Shown here one piece after another: positions 26,151 through 36,000 of a DNA stretch of 63,926 nt. Under the pieces are notes generated by a model. The model was not told where the DNA came from, searched no databases, and worked only from the letters and a program-made list of their open reading frames with translations. The DNA comes from Xenorhabdus khoisanae (GTDB lineage: Bacteria; Pseudomonadota; Gammaproteobacteria; Enterobacterales; Enterobacteriaceae). The position numbers and the translations under genes were made by a program. The stretch spans positions 1-63,926 of the forward strand of contig NZ_LFCV01000064.1 of assembly GCF_001037465.1 (NCBI RefSeq). The letters are read 5' to 3'. Position 1 is the stretch's first letter. Every line of letters starts with the position of its first letter.

Positions 26151-26198
26151 AAACAATCACATTATCTAATTTTTATCATTAAGATAATGTGATTGTTT
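26151..26198. repeat. 17-bp perfect inverted repeat
   Basis: AAACAATCACATTATCT at 26151-26167 is mirrored exactly at 26182-26198 around a 14-base AT-rich loop. It sits about 64 bp upstream of the small membrane protein gene and is not followed by a convincing T-run. It could be an operator or a transcript hairpin. Confidence 0.6.
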
Positions 26199-26227
26199 AA
26201 TTGCTGATGATATTTTGCCAAAATGAA

Positions 26228-26251
26228 AAAGGCACTCAATAAAGTGCCTTT
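26228..26251. terminator. Bidirectional hairpin terminator beyond hipA
   Basis: AAGGCACT / AGTGCCTT stem with a 6-base loop, flanked by A-rich sequence on the left and TTTA on the right. It suits the minus-strand hipBA transcript. Confidence 0.7.
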
Positions 26252-26323
26252 AAAATTAACTAGATATGCTGTTCAAGATTATTGCTAAGGTCATTGATAT
26301 GATGAGTAGGTAAGTTATGTGAG

Positions 26324-27637
26324 CTATCCTAGTATTGCTTTGAGGAGCTTAATTGCCTGTTTTTCAATTCCTTTAAATATGGCATCACTGATGTGTGTAG
26401 GGAAATTATCAGGTAGTTGCGCCGAAACTTTCTGGATAACGTCAGGTGTTTGTTGCCCTATCTCTGTTAAGAATTTTTTTGCTAGCTCTGGAGAAATACC
26501 AACATGATCAGCAGTATTCAGAAAATGACGCGGTAGAATTTTAGCCCAATGATATTGACGATTTTTCCCTTGTAGAGCCATCGCCATTTTAGCTTTTTGT
26601 TGTGGAATTCCTTTAGGATGAAACAGAGGATAGGCTGATATGATATCGTATAAAGGAGTCATGGTAAAAGATGACCCTGCGTCAATAAAGAGACTAAAAT
26701 TCTTAGCATGACCATCAATCGCAGCCAATAGCCAAAATAGAATTTGAGTACGAAAAAATGTTTCTCTATCCAGTGTTGATTGTCGAGAACTAATAAGTAA
26801 TTTCATTATATCTGAAATACTCGGCCCTCCATCAGACTCATATTTTTGTGCGGAAGATACCCCTAAAGCCTGACACATATCTTCCTGTGGTAGACGCATT
26901 AGCCAAGAACCGTCATTAGACCATCGTCGGTCGAAACGCCGTACTATTAATACTTTTTTATTACCAAATGTTGCTAACTCAGCATCTGCTACTGGAAAAC
27001 CAAATTCTTTGGCAATTTTCAAACATAACCATTCGTTTTCGCAGCTTTCACTTAGGTCTATATTATTTTGTTCTATTCTTCCTATTGGAAGTTTAAAAAT
27101 ATGGCTGGTTGGTGTACTACCGATAGGGCGTTGCCAGCGTTCCTGATACCATAATAAGGCTGTTTTCTCTTGTGCGCCAGCTAGAGAAATTCTGAAATCA
27201 GTGTCATTATTCATCCCTAAAGGGGCTGTTCTATAATCATCAATTAACTGAATTATATCCCCTTCACTAAGTGGTTCTGCATGTATTTCTCTTACGGGAG
27301 GAATTTTTGAATCTTCTGGATAAAGCTGAATTGCTCCAATGCAATCGCGTCCAACACTAGCCAACAGGTCAAACGGATGGGAAGTAGCTATTTTAAATTT
27401 TGCCTGCATACGTGCAAGTATAATGCTTGAATCAGGTAATAAGTTGCTGAAAAAATTGAATACTTCACGTCCGGTATATTTATGAGAGGTCAGGGGTAAG
27501 GAGAATGATATAGCTCGCGAACCAACGGTTTTAATCCATGACTTTTTGTACTGAAAAGACATTGCTCCACTGGTATCACGGAATAAAATGCCCACTTCTG
27601 TACCGTTCATTGCAACAGTTAAGTGCTGGCTTTTCAT
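26324..27637 (-). CDS. hipA: HipA serine/threonine kinase toxin
   Basis: 437 residues, full length for HipA. An N-terminal subdomain ('MKSQHLTVAMNGTEVGILFRDTSGAMSFQYKKSWI...AISFSLPL') is followed by the kinase: 'FRISLAGAQEKTALLW' (P-loop-like), 'IFKLPI', 'VADAELATFGNKKVLIVRRFDRRW', the catalytic 'LLAAIDGHAKNFSLFI' and the metal-binding 'LTPLYDIISAYP'-type segment (here MTPLYD). HipA phosphorylates GltX and induces dormancy. It follows hipB by three bases. Confidence 0.95.
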   Translation of the reverse strand: MKSQHLTVAMNGTEVGILFRDTSGAMSFQYKKSWIKTVGSRAISFSLPLTSHKYTGREVFNFFSNLLPDSSIILARMQAKFKIATSHPFDLLASVGRDCIGAIQLYPEDSKIPPVREIHAEPLSEGDIIQLIDDYRTAPLGMNNDTDFRISLAGAQEKTALLWYQERWQRPIGSTPTSHIFKLPIGRIEQNNIDLSESCENEWLCLKIAKEFGFPVADAELATFGNKKVLIVRRFDRRWSNDGSWLMRLPQEDMCQALGVSSAQKYESDGGPSISDIMKLLISSRQSTLDRETFFRTQILFWLLAAIDGHAKNFSLFIDAGSSFTMTPLYDIISAYPLFHPKGIPQQKAKMAMALQGKNRQYHWAKILPRHFLNTADHVGISPELAKKFLTEIGQQTPDVIQKVSAQLPDNFPTHISDAIFKGIEKQAIKLLKAILG

Positions 27638-27640
27638 TTA

Positions 27641-27892
27641 TCACCACTCCTCAGTCCAACCATTATTTGTATCCTTATCTGGATTACGCTCAGTAATAAC
27701 TAGTTGTAGTTCTAATGCAGATAACAATTTAAACAATGTCTCAACTTTGCATTTTTCTGGATCATTCTCGAAAGCAGATACTGTACTCTGTTTCATTCCT
27801 ACAAGTTCAGCGGCATTCTTTTGCGTGAACTTCATTTCCTTGCGTTTATCTCTAATTGCCACCGCAAGTGTTTTAGGTGATGTGATCTTCAT
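27641..27892 (-). CDS. hipB: HipB antitoxin/repressor
   Basis: An 83-residue HTH protein ('AVAIRDKRKEMKFTQKNAAELVGMKQSTVSAFENDPEKCKVETLFKLLSALELQLVI') colinear with E. coli HipB, ending in a Trp-containing tail (NNGWTEEW). It neutralises HipA and represses the operon through the four operators immediately upstream. Confidence 0.95.
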   Translation of the reverse strand: MKITSPKTLAVAIRDKRKEMKFTQKNAAELVGMKQSTVSAFENDPEKCKVETLFKLLSALELQLVITERNPDKDTNNGWTEEW

Positions 27893-27920
27893 AAATATCC
27901 TCCAAAGGACAAAAAATAAT

Positions 27921-28019
27921 TATCCTCTACAGGGGATAATTCAATAATATCCTCTACAGGGGATAATTCAATAATATCCTCTACAGGGGATAATTCAATA
28001 ATATCCTCTATAGAGGATA
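27921..28019. promoter_or_regulatory. Four tandem HipB operators
   Basis: TATCCTCTACAGGGGATA occurs at 27921, 27948 and 27975, and a variant TATCCTCTATAGAGGATA at 28002, exactly 27 bp apart. Each fits the known HipB operator TATCC-N8-GGATA. Confidence 0.92.
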
Positions 28020-28188
28020 ATTGCAATATAACTCAATTAGAAAACACTAACCGTAAGATATTTATGTTGTTTACTTAATTAGTTATTTTTTGATTTTTCT
28101 AATTTTTAAAAATAATTAATTTGTATCTAGTTGATAAAAATATAGAATGGGAAGTAGGAAGGGCGCATAGCACCCTCGTTGATATGTA

Positions 28189-29280
28189 TTATTCTTCCTC
28201 GTTATCTTCCAACTCACCACCATCCATTGCGGCATCTGCAATCTCTGCATTTTCAGTATGCCACTTTTCAAGCAGCTCAATGATTTTCTCTGTAGGGAGC
28301 TTCTTGAAGTTTTCGACAACTTCTTTACGTGAATAGGCTTTTTCACCCAAGAGAATACGACCGGATGCATTCTTTTGTAGATAACCGATATTCAGCATGT
28401 GCTCAACTAAAGATTCGGTTGAGTCGATACCAATATCGGTATCGTAATAGAAACTCCACGATGCGGTTTTAAAAGGTGGGGCCACTTTATTTTTAATGAC
28501 TTTTGCCGTTACAACGTCACCGATACGTTCAGCCCCATCTTTAATTTGAGCTTTGGATAGCTGGATACGAACGGAGGCGTAAAAGCCCGGAGCCTTACCG
28601 CCCGGTGCTTTTGTATTATCACCAAAAGTGACACCTAAATCTAAGCGACATTGGTTCAAAAAGATCATGCATACGTTATACTTACTCGCCCATTGCGCGA
28701 GAGCAGGGAAGTGTGAAGACGTGCAACGAGCTAATGCAGTATTGTCGTTCATGTTCAGGTTATCTTTATCTTTGCCTTTACCAGAAGCCTTATTTTCGAA
28801 CTTCTGGAAGATCTGATTCGGCACCATTGATGCCAGTGAATCGTACACTAGAACAATAGGGGATTCTGGCTGAATAACTTTGCTGTCACGCATTGCTTTG
28901 ACAATTGAGGCAGCGTATTCAATCGATTCCTCAAACGTCTCCGGCTGTTGGTAAATCCAATTTCCATCATCACCTACATTAAGGCCGCATTTTTCCGCCA
29001 GCAGGGAATCAAAGCTCTTTTCATGATCCATAAAAATAGCAACTCCACCTGCTTGTTGACCGGCTTTCATTGCTTGGGTTGCAATATAGGTTTTGCCGCT
29101 GGACTCCCAACCAAAGATCTCAATGATGCGGCCACATGGGAAACCGCCACTGTATTTGCCTGAAACAGCTTTATTCAGATGAGGCAAACCAGTATCGAGC
29201 CACACATTGACGTGTTGCTGTTTAGCGTTAGATTTAACAGTGTTTTTAAAGAATTTTTTTAATGCGTCGTTCTTTGCCAT
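28189..29280 (-). CDS. recA: RecA/UvsX-like recombinase
   Basis: A 363-residue RecA-fold protein. Walker A 'GWESSGKTY' at about residues 57-65, Walker B 'IVLVYDSLASMVP', and a loop region 'FLNQCRLDLGVTFGDNTKAPGGKAPGFYASVRIQL' matching RecA L2. The C-terminus is acidic (GGELEDNEEE). It is closer in style to phage RecA proteins than to host RecA. It lies in an operon with FEN and, further upstream, SSB, and would catalyse strand exchange for recombination-primed replication. Confidence 0.93.
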   Translation of the reverse strand: MAKNDALKKFFKNTVKSNAKQQHVNVWLDTGLPHLNKAVSGKYSGGFPCGRIIEIFGWESSGKTYIATQAMKAGQQAGGVAIFMDHEKSFDSLLAEKCGLNVGDDGNWIYQQPETFEESIEYAASIVKAMRDSKVIQPESPIVLVYDSLASMVPNQIFQKFENKASGKGKDKDNLNMNDNTALARCTSSHFPALAQWASKYNVCMIFLNQCRLDLGVTFGDNTKAPGGKAPGFYASVRIQLSKAQIKDGAERIGDVVTAKVIKNKVAPPFKTASWSFYYDTDIGIDSTESLVEHMLNIGYLQKNASGRILLGEKAYSRKEVVENFKKLPTEKIIELLEKWHTENAEIADAAMDGGELEDNEEE

Positions 29281-29282
29281 AA

Positions 29283-29543
29283 TTACGCTTTCTCCAACGG
29301 GTAAACAGTTTTTAATACGTCAATTTCAATAATGGTCTGACTCAAATGTTTGCAGACACGGTTATAGATGGTTAGGCAGTGCCCGTATACGATTTCCAAC
29401 TCACGCTCGGTTACACTGATTTCGCTATTTGCCAGAATGGAACGAACACGACCCAAGCCATCACGACCGTATAGGTTGATAATTTCCTTCGCTAAGTCGG
29501 TTGGAGTGATTTTTAGGTCTTTGGTTATTAGTGAAGTGATCAT
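29283..29543 (-). CDS. Hypothetical protein between FEN and recA
   Basis: An 86-residue mostly helical protein. It overlaps the FEN gene stop by four bases (ATGA) and ends two bases before recA, so the three genes are co-translated. No motif is recognised. Confidence 0.65.
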   Translation of the reverse strand: MITSLITKDLKITPTDLAKEIINLYGRDGLGRVRSILANSEISVTERELEIVYGHCLTIYNRVCKHLSQTIIEIDVLKTVYPLEKA

Positions 29544-30484
29544 ACGGCTCCACCTTTCAGTCCATACCGTTCAAATGGGGTAAGAAACACTTCTAAATCG
29601 TCTAGGATTGATTGGAAATTTAACTTGAGCAGTAATTGATGTAGTTTCTCAGGATCGTAATCCATCGGGATTTGTCGGATAGTATCTGGCTTTAATGGAC
29701 AGCCACGCAGCATCATTAGCTTGAGGTTGCGCTTGAAGATATCCATCATGCCAAGACCCTGCTTTTCGTTAAATTCGTTGTGTGACAGCTTCTCAAACGA
29801 TTTACGAGCACGGTTCTTCATAAGTTCTTCACCAGCTAGGACGATGTGGCGAATTTCGGCTACAGAACCATATTCAGCCATAAACTCTTTTGCTCCTTTC
29901 TCACCAATTCCACCAACTCCAGGTATGGTGTCTGAGTTATCGCCATGAAGAGCTTTCCCTTGAACGAAAGCAAGTGGAGTGTGATAACCGGTGTCTTCAA
30001 AGAATTTTTCAAGGCGCAGGATTTTATCGTCACGCTGATTGATATAAGACACGTTTTCATCAACCAATTGCTTCCAATCACCGTCACCGGTCAGAAGATA
30101 AATGTGATCATATTTGAGTTTTTCAGTGTTAACCAGAAGACCTGCTAAATCGTCAGCTTCACCATCTTCTGCAATAAACTGTTCAACGCCTAAGTATGAA
30201 AATGCTTCCTGAATGAGAGGTCGTTGCTGCTTAAATTTCTCTTTCATTGCTTCCATGTCTGGGTTCGGATCTCGTGTTTTGTATTGTGGAAACAATGCCT
30301 CACGCTTTAGCGGTTTTCCGTCCCAAAGAACAATAACGCGGGCTTTTTTGATAGAGGCGATACGTTTTACAGATCGTAGCGTATTGAAGATAGCTTGTAC
30401 CTCCATATCGCCAACTTTCAATGTCGCTGCTGATTGCTGGTGATAGTAGCCTTGACTGTGTGCATCAACTAATAAAAGGTTCAT
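29540..30484 (-). CDS. 5'-3' exonuclease / flap endonuclease (T4 RNase H type)
   Basis: A 314-residue FEN-family nuclease: 'MNLLLVDAHSQGYY' with the first metal-binding Asp, 'VIVLWDGKPLKREALFPQYKTRD' (arch and substrate contact), 'EDGEADDLAGLLV' and 'YLLTGDGDWKQLV' with the acidic metal ligands, and 'DNSDTIPGVGGIGEKGAKEFM', the helix-hairpin-helix. It removes RNA primers and flaps during lagging-strand synthesis. It stands alone, unfused to a polymerase, as in T4-like viruses. Confidence 0.92.
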   Translation of the reverse strand: MNLLLVDAHSQGYYHQQSAATLKVGDMEVQAIFNTLRSVKRIASIKKARVIVLWDGKPLKREALFPQYKTRDPNPDMEAMKEKFKQQRPLIQEAFSYLGVEQFIAEDGEADDLAGLLVNTEKLKYDHIYLLTGDGDWKQLVDENVSYINQRDDKILRLEKFFEDTGYHTPLAFVQGKALHGDNSDTIPGVGGIGEKGAKEFMAEYGSVAEIRHIVLAGEELMKNRARKSFEKLSHNEFNEKQGLGMMDIFKRNLKLMMLRGCPLKPDTIRQIPMDYDPEKLHQLLLKLNFQSILDDLEVFLTPFERYGLKGGAV

Positions 30485-30500
30485 AGTTTCTCCTAATGAT

Positions 30501-30522
30501 AAGGGCGCACGAATGCGCCCTT
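30501..30522 (-). terminator. Hairpin after the SSB gene
   Basis: Perfect 8-bp stem AAGGGCGC / GCGCCCTT with a 6-base loop between the SSB stop and the FEN start. The T-run is short, so it may attenuate rather than stop transcription. Confidence 0.6.
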
Positions 30523-30542
30523 GTTCACAACCAAAGTTACAA

Positions 30543-31520
30543 TTACAGACCTTCTAACTGTGCCATCATGTCAGCCAGCTCATCACCGCCTAATGCTTCG
30601 GATGATGCAGGAGCAACGTGAGCAGTTGGTGTTTCCGTAACGGTTGATACACTTGCAACACCAGTGAACTCAGCAGCTACAGCTTCCTGAGCAGCTTCTT
30701 TGGCAGCGTTACCAGTTGTACCAGTGGTTGAACCTGTACCAGCAGCAAGACTTGAGAAGCCCGGCAATGCTGTTCCAGTTGTACCAGTGGCAGGGAGAGC
30801 CATAGTTGAGCTAATAGCGACTGAAACACCAGTTAGTGTTCCGATTGCTTTACCAGCAATTGCCAGTTTATTAGCATCATTCAAACCGTTGGCGAAGTTT
30901 TCGAGATTGTGTATGGAAGAAAGCAATTTAGTTGGAACGGCAGCTTTGCCATCTTTACGTACCGGTGACACGGTGTATTGAGTATCACGACCAGCACCAG
31001 TGCGTTCGATTTTAAAGCAGTAACCTTTTTCGATATCTAAAGGTTCGCCAATTTCATCGGACATATCTTCCTCAATGGATTTAAGAACGTCTTCAAACAC
31101 GGTTTGAGGGAGTTCAACCAATTGAGTTTTTTCGGCCAGATTGATATCTGGTGTAGCTGTTAATGCACCGTTGATAATGTAACGTTGGCTTGAACGAATT
31201 TCGGAGATCAAGTCTTCCATGCTGGAGTTGCCTTTATGGACTGCTTTTGCTTCCATAATTGCTTCACATAACTCACATGATTCACCGTATGTTGCTGTCT
31301 TACAGACAGAAGCGACTGTTTTCTCTTTACCAGCCTCTTTGGTTTTAACAAAGTGCATACCGAATGGCTGATAAAAGACTGCGTTTGGATTTTCTACATT
31401 AGGGAAAATGCGAAGATACTGGACACCACTTTGTAACTTGGCAATATCGACACCACGGCTTGCGCGTTTTGACGCTAGCTCTTTACGTTTACCTTTGATT
31501 AGCTCTAACAATGTAGACAT
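30543..31520 (-). CDS. gp32-like single-stranded DNA-binding protein
   Basis: A 325-residue SSB of the T4 gp32 type. It has a basic N-terminus (GKRKELASKRASRG), a zinc site formed by a His in 'GMHFVKTK' plus 'CKTATYGESCELC' (gp32 uses His and three Cys), an OB-like core, and an Ala/Thr/Gly-rich linker leading to an acidic protein-interaction tail (GGDELADMMAQLEGL). It covers ssDNA and recruits the recombinase, helicase and primase encoded here. Strong expression would be expected. Confidence 0.88.
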   Translation of the reverse strand: MSTLLELIKGKRKELASKRASRGVDIAKLQSGVQYLRIFPNVENPNAVFYQPFGMHFVKTKEAGKEKTVASVCKTATYGESCELCEAIMEAKAVHKGNSSMEDLISEIRSSQRYIINGALTATPDINLAEKTQLVELPQTVFEDVLKSIEEDMSDEIGEPLDIEKGYCFKIERTGAGRDTQYTVSPVRKDGKAAVPTKLLSSIHNLENFANGLNDANKLAIAGKAIGTLTGVSVAISSTMALPATGTTGTALPGFSSLAAGTGSTTGTTGNAAKEAAQEAVAAEFTGVASVSTVTETPTAHVAPASSEALGGDELADMMAQLEGL

Positions 31521-31668
31521 ATCTGTTTCCTTAATTTGTTTTGTTTATTGGCTTGTGTGCTTAGGTAGTTAATTAATTTGGTAAGTTAATTAATGTTCCT
31601 GCTTATTAAGATCGAATAAATAATAAATCAGTAAATACATACATTAAAGCTGTTTTTTAAGGGGCTTT

Positions 31669-32208
31669 TCATTTCTTTCCGGCAAACGCTCCGGCATTCA
31701 GATATTCGTAATCCAGCGTGGCTTTCTTTGAGGCTTGTACAATCATGTCTCTGCGGTGGCGAAAGGCTTCTGTGGCGGCTTTAAAGAGATCTGCTAACTC
31801 TTTATTGTGGTTGTAGTTGTGTCGAGTAGAGACGAGAGCACGGGTAATCGTAATAACCTTTTCCGGCAATTCTTCGATAAAGGACGTCTTGAGATTTAAT
31901 TCAGCTTCTTCACCGGAATAATGGCGCTCTATCTGGCTTACCATTGCATCTATAGCCGACTCGGAACTCTTTGTGCCGTTCATACTACGTGCCGATCTGA
32001 CGATGTTATAAATAGCAGCTTCAAGCCCCTCGATACGTTGCTTTTCTTCTAAACAAATACGCTCGGCATCAGCTTGTTTGGCGGCATATTTCATCATTAA
32101 AAGGGGCTGTGTTGACCAGACTGTATCGAGGTCTGTCAGGTCTGTTTTAAGGTCTTTTTCTATCTGATCAATGATAGTTTCTTTGATACTTTGATTTGAT
32201 TCTGTCAT
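31669..32208 (-). CDS. Possible UvsY-like recombination mediator
   Basis: A 179-residue coiled-coil-rich protein immediately upstream of SSB in the operon. The order of features (an acidic N-terminus, 'WSTQPLLMMKYAAKQADAERICLEEKQRIEGLEAAIY' and a C-terminal 'LFKAATEAFRHRRDMIVQASKK') recalls T4 UvsY and relatives, which end in a similar helix and load UvsX onto gp32-coated DNA. The match is by layout and context, not by strong identity. Confidence 0.5.
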   Translation of the reverse strand: MTESNQSIKETIIDQIEKDLKTDLTDLDTVWSTQPLLMMKYAAKQADAERICLEEKQRIEGLEAAIYNIVRSARSMNGTKSSESAIDAMVSQIERHYSGEEAELNLKTSFIEELPEKVITITRALVSTRHNYNHNKELADLFKAATEAFRHRRDMIVQASKKATLDYEYLNAGAFAGKK

Positions 32209-32245
32209 ATGATAAAGCCTAATAACTAAATATTAATTAATTTAA

Positions 32246-32265
32246 ATATGTATTTATATACCTAT
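32246..32265. promoter_or_regulatory. Copy of the recurrent GTA...TACC palindrome
   Basis: ATATGTATTTATATACCTAT, about 40 bp upstream of the UvsY-like gene, matches the nrdA-upstream palindrome core at about 15 of 20 positions. Confidence 0.4.
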
Positions 32266-32540
32266 GAATAAAGGTCGAAATTATGCGTCAATGATCCTAC
32301 ATGACGCAAAGATTTATTTACAAGCGCTGGACAAGCCGTTGGATGATCGTCACTGGTGACATGGACAATGTAATCTTTTTCACCTGTAACAAGTCCCGGC
32401 AAGCAGCCGCCGACAAAGTGAAACTCAACCAATTCCAGACATTGGTGCCACGGCATATTTTTTGGCGCTTCAAGCGTTTCCTCTGTATAGTATTTGCCGC
32501 TTGGCTTAAAGTAGGTGAGCTTTAATTTGATTTTTTCCAT
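32262..32540 (-). CDS. Hypothetical 92-residue protein
   Basis: A small soluble protein (MEKIKLKLTYFKPSGKYYTEETLEAP...) with a beta-rich start and a Cys/His-containing middle. Its start overlaps the stop of the preceding gene by one base, so the two are coupled. No family is recognised. Confidence 0.6.
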   Translation of the reverse strand: MEKIKLKLTYFKPSGKYYTEETLEAPKNMPWHQCLELVEFHFVGGCLPGLVTGEKDYIVHVTSDDHPTACPALVNKSLRHVGSLTHNFDLYS

Positions 32541-32980
32541 TACGCTGCCTTTCGTCTTTCCGTCTCTTGTTGCCTGAATAACCGAACCTTTTTAGTCAGT
32601 TCTTCGCGTGGGACACCTTGTTCAATCAAATCATCCAAATCACCGCCAATAAACTCGTTCATCAAGGCTATACGTTCCTCAGCCGAAGATAGGAAGCTGT
32701 TACGATAATTGACAAGTTTCTGAAATGCTTTTTCTGTGTTGCTACTGAATGCGATCTCTTTAAGCAGCCGGTTAAGTTCGTCCAGCTCATATTTACCTAC
32801 CATACCTTTAGCCACATCACGGAGACGGCGATTAACACGTATTTTTTCTTTTTTTGCCAAAGCAATGACGATTTCTAAAGTGGTCGTAACACTGATGAAT
32901 CTCCCGTAAGGTGAAGTCAGTACCATTAATTTAGCTTTTTCACGAATTTGATCTGTAATAACAGGCTGTGCTTTTTTCAT
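32540..32980 (-). CDS. Hypothetical basic protein
   Basis: A 146-residue, largely helical, basic protein with Arg-rich ends ('KIRVNRRLRDVAKGM', 'FRQQETERRKAA'), suggesting nucleic-acid contact. It is one-base-coupled to the downstream 92-residue gene and lies just downstream of the polymerase gene. No family is recognised. Confidence 0.6.
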   Translation of the reverse strand: MKKAQPVITDQIREKAKLMVLTSPYGRFISVTTTLEIVIALAKKEKIRVNRRLRDVAKGMVGKYELDELNRLLKEIAFSSNTEKAFQKLVNYRNSFLSSAEERIALMNEFIGGDLDDLIEQGVPREELTKKVRLFRQQETERRKAA

Positions 32981-33067
32981 TTCTATTTTGCTTATCTCTT
33001 AACTAATTACATTGAAATAATAAACCACCCAGAGAGGCACTAAACCATAACTGGACGGCTTGTGGCA

Positions 33068-36000
33068 TTAACTTTCGTTTACTGCGTTTGCTATTTCTTC
33101 AACGATTTTTATCAGCTTTTCGTCTTCTTCTGGTCGAAAATAGAGAATGTTAGGATTGAATGCATAAAACACGGTGGCGTCCATTCCTGAAAAGTATTCT
33201 TTTCTACCAACAAGGTCAGATGGCTTTGATTTGTTGTTGAATAGCGAAGCTGCCAAATTGCCACAGGCTAAGACATAGGTGGGTTTTGCAATCTCCAGTT
33301 CGGCTTTCATGTACTCGGTAAATGCGACAATATCCTCTTTGGAATACGTCTTCATTCCCTCATCTTTCGGCTTTTTAAGCACGCCGGTGATGTACAGATC
33401 TCCCGTCAAGAAACCTGCGTTTGCCAGAATAGCTTTGAACTCGTTATAGCCAGACTCCATAAAGTAACCGTTTGTTGAGTCGCCTTTGCTTGCTCCGTCA
33501 AGAATAATCATAAATCTTGGCTTGCGACCGGTACGAGGGCGAACAAGGCCGTCCTTTAATCCGGTTTCACTGGCAATCCGGTTCATCAACAAATTGATAT
33601 TGGCATTAACCTTCTCATCTATTATGAAATTACGGGAAGTTTTGACTGCTTCAACAATCAGGCTACCCATCATTTCAGCCTGATTTTTCCGGCGTGATTC
33701 GTCTGTGGCAGGTGGTTGATCTGATTCTATCACTGCAAAAGCACCGACTAAATCCAAGGCTTCAATGACACGAGAATTACAAGATCTCTTATTAACTGCC
33801 TCTACAAATTGAGACTTGCTTTCAAACTTGCCACCAACCTTATCTCTGGCATTGACAATCGCAATGCTGCCCGTAGACGAACAGCCTTTAATGGCACTAA
33901 ACGGAGCAAACAAAGTAGGGCGCCCGTCAATATCTCTAATTTCCATTCGCTGACTGGAAATGTTGATATCAGGGGGCATAATGACAATACCGTAATCCAA
34001 CGCATCATTGGCGAGATCTTGGTGCTTATCTTCTCCTAGAATCGTCAGTGCCGCAGCAAAAAACTCAGCCGGATAATAAGTTTTCAGCCACATAGATTGG
34101 TAGCTAATTAGGGTATAGGCCACTGCATGTGATTTATTGAATTGGTACGATCCATTCTTTTCCAGCGCTTCCCAAATTTCATTTGCTTTTTCTTCGGATA
34201 AACCCGGTTGCTCTGATCCCGAAACAATAGAGTTAACTAACTTGTCTTCAATAAGAAGCTCAAGACCGGCTCTCAGAGCATCTTCTACGGTCAACTTAGT
34301 GTCTCCACATTTAAAATGCTCTGCACGATGCACTGTTTTGATTACTCTATCCTCAAATAACACATCAATCCAACCAGCTCCGGCTTGTGCTTTGAATAGA
34401 GTACCCATCAAAGCCATTTTTGCCGTATCCTTCTTGCCGATTGCGGAACGGACACCATCAGCCTCGGCAAGTGTAAATCCACCGAGTATCTGTACTGTTT
34501 TCATCGTCTGTTCTTGGTAGAGAATAACACCGTTTGTTTCTTTGGTTAGCTCATCAAGTTTCGGGTGAAGTGAACTTGGTTCATGGAAGCCTTTAGCGAC
34601 TCCAACAAATGTATCTAACATGCCTGATTGAATAGGACCCGGTCGGAATAACGCTGTTGTCGCAACAACTGTCTCAAAAGACACTGGATCAAGACCGCTA
34701 CCTAAATCTTTAAGTAGCTTACGCATTGGCGCAGATTCAAGCTGGAACACGCCCTTAGTACGCCCATCAGCGAAATTAGCCATGACTTTTTTATCATCAA
34801 GGGAAACTTCGTTCAATTTCACTGTACCGGAGCCATAACGCTCATCTATATAATCGACTGCCAATTGCAGTAAATCGAGCGTAGCCAGTCCTAACACGTC
34901 TAATTTGATTAATCCCATATCTTCACAATGGCGTTTGTCCCAATTGATTACACGCTCATCGCCGCGTAGTTCTATTACTGCACGTTCATGGATTGGTACA
35001 CTGGATACAATCATACCGGCAGCATGGCGGCCATAGCTTCGCATCATGCTTTTTAGCTTACAGGCAGCGGAAAAGGCTTGTGGATATTTATCTGCATATT
35101 TATCGAGTGATGCCAGTTCGGTGCGAAGTTCTTCGAGCGGAAGATCATCACCATCTTTAACAGCCCAACCGACTTCCTTTGAAACAGATAGATCGCTTGC
35201 CGGAACGTTGAAAATCCTTGCAGAGTCACGGATTGCCGATGCAGCCCCTAAATATGAATAGTTAACGATGCCAGCAACATAGTCCTGACCGTATTTGTCA
35301 TAGAGATATTGAATGGCAAGGTGGCGTTTAGCTTGTGAAAAGTCCAAATCAGCATCCGGCAAGTCCAGACGCTCAGGGTTAATGAAACGTTCAAACAGCA
35401 GCCCGTGGCGGATAGGATCAACATCTGTAATACCAACGCACCATGCAACAAGCGAACCACCCACAGAACCACGTCCTGCCCCTACTGGCACTTTGGTTTT
35501 TAGTGCATGTTGCATAAGATCTGAAACCAGCAGGAAGTAGCCGCAAAAGCCTAGACGATTTAACACCTCTAACTCGTATTTCAAGCGATCAATATAAGCC
35601 TGCCATTGCGTTGATGGTGGTGTGTAGCCAAATGATTGCCCTGTCAGCTTGGCTTTGAGTCCAGAGATCGCCATTGCTTTCAACGTTACAGCTTCATCAT
35701 CTGCCATTTTAGGCAAAGCGACGTCCATCTTGTGCCACCGCCACTTGCACTTTTCGATTAGCTCATCTTGCATGGTGGAAACCATAGCTGGCGTAACAAG
35801 TGTTGATGTTCGCACACTGAATTCTTTAAGGTTCTTGAGTAGATGAACACGATCGTTAATGGCGTTATCACGCACGTAAGGGATTCTCATGCGGTGTATT
35901 TGATCTGATTTGACGTTATTGCATACCTGATACGCTACATCTTTCAGATCTGCGTCTTCGGGCATTTCGTAATATGCAGGATAAAAGGCTATTTTTTTCA

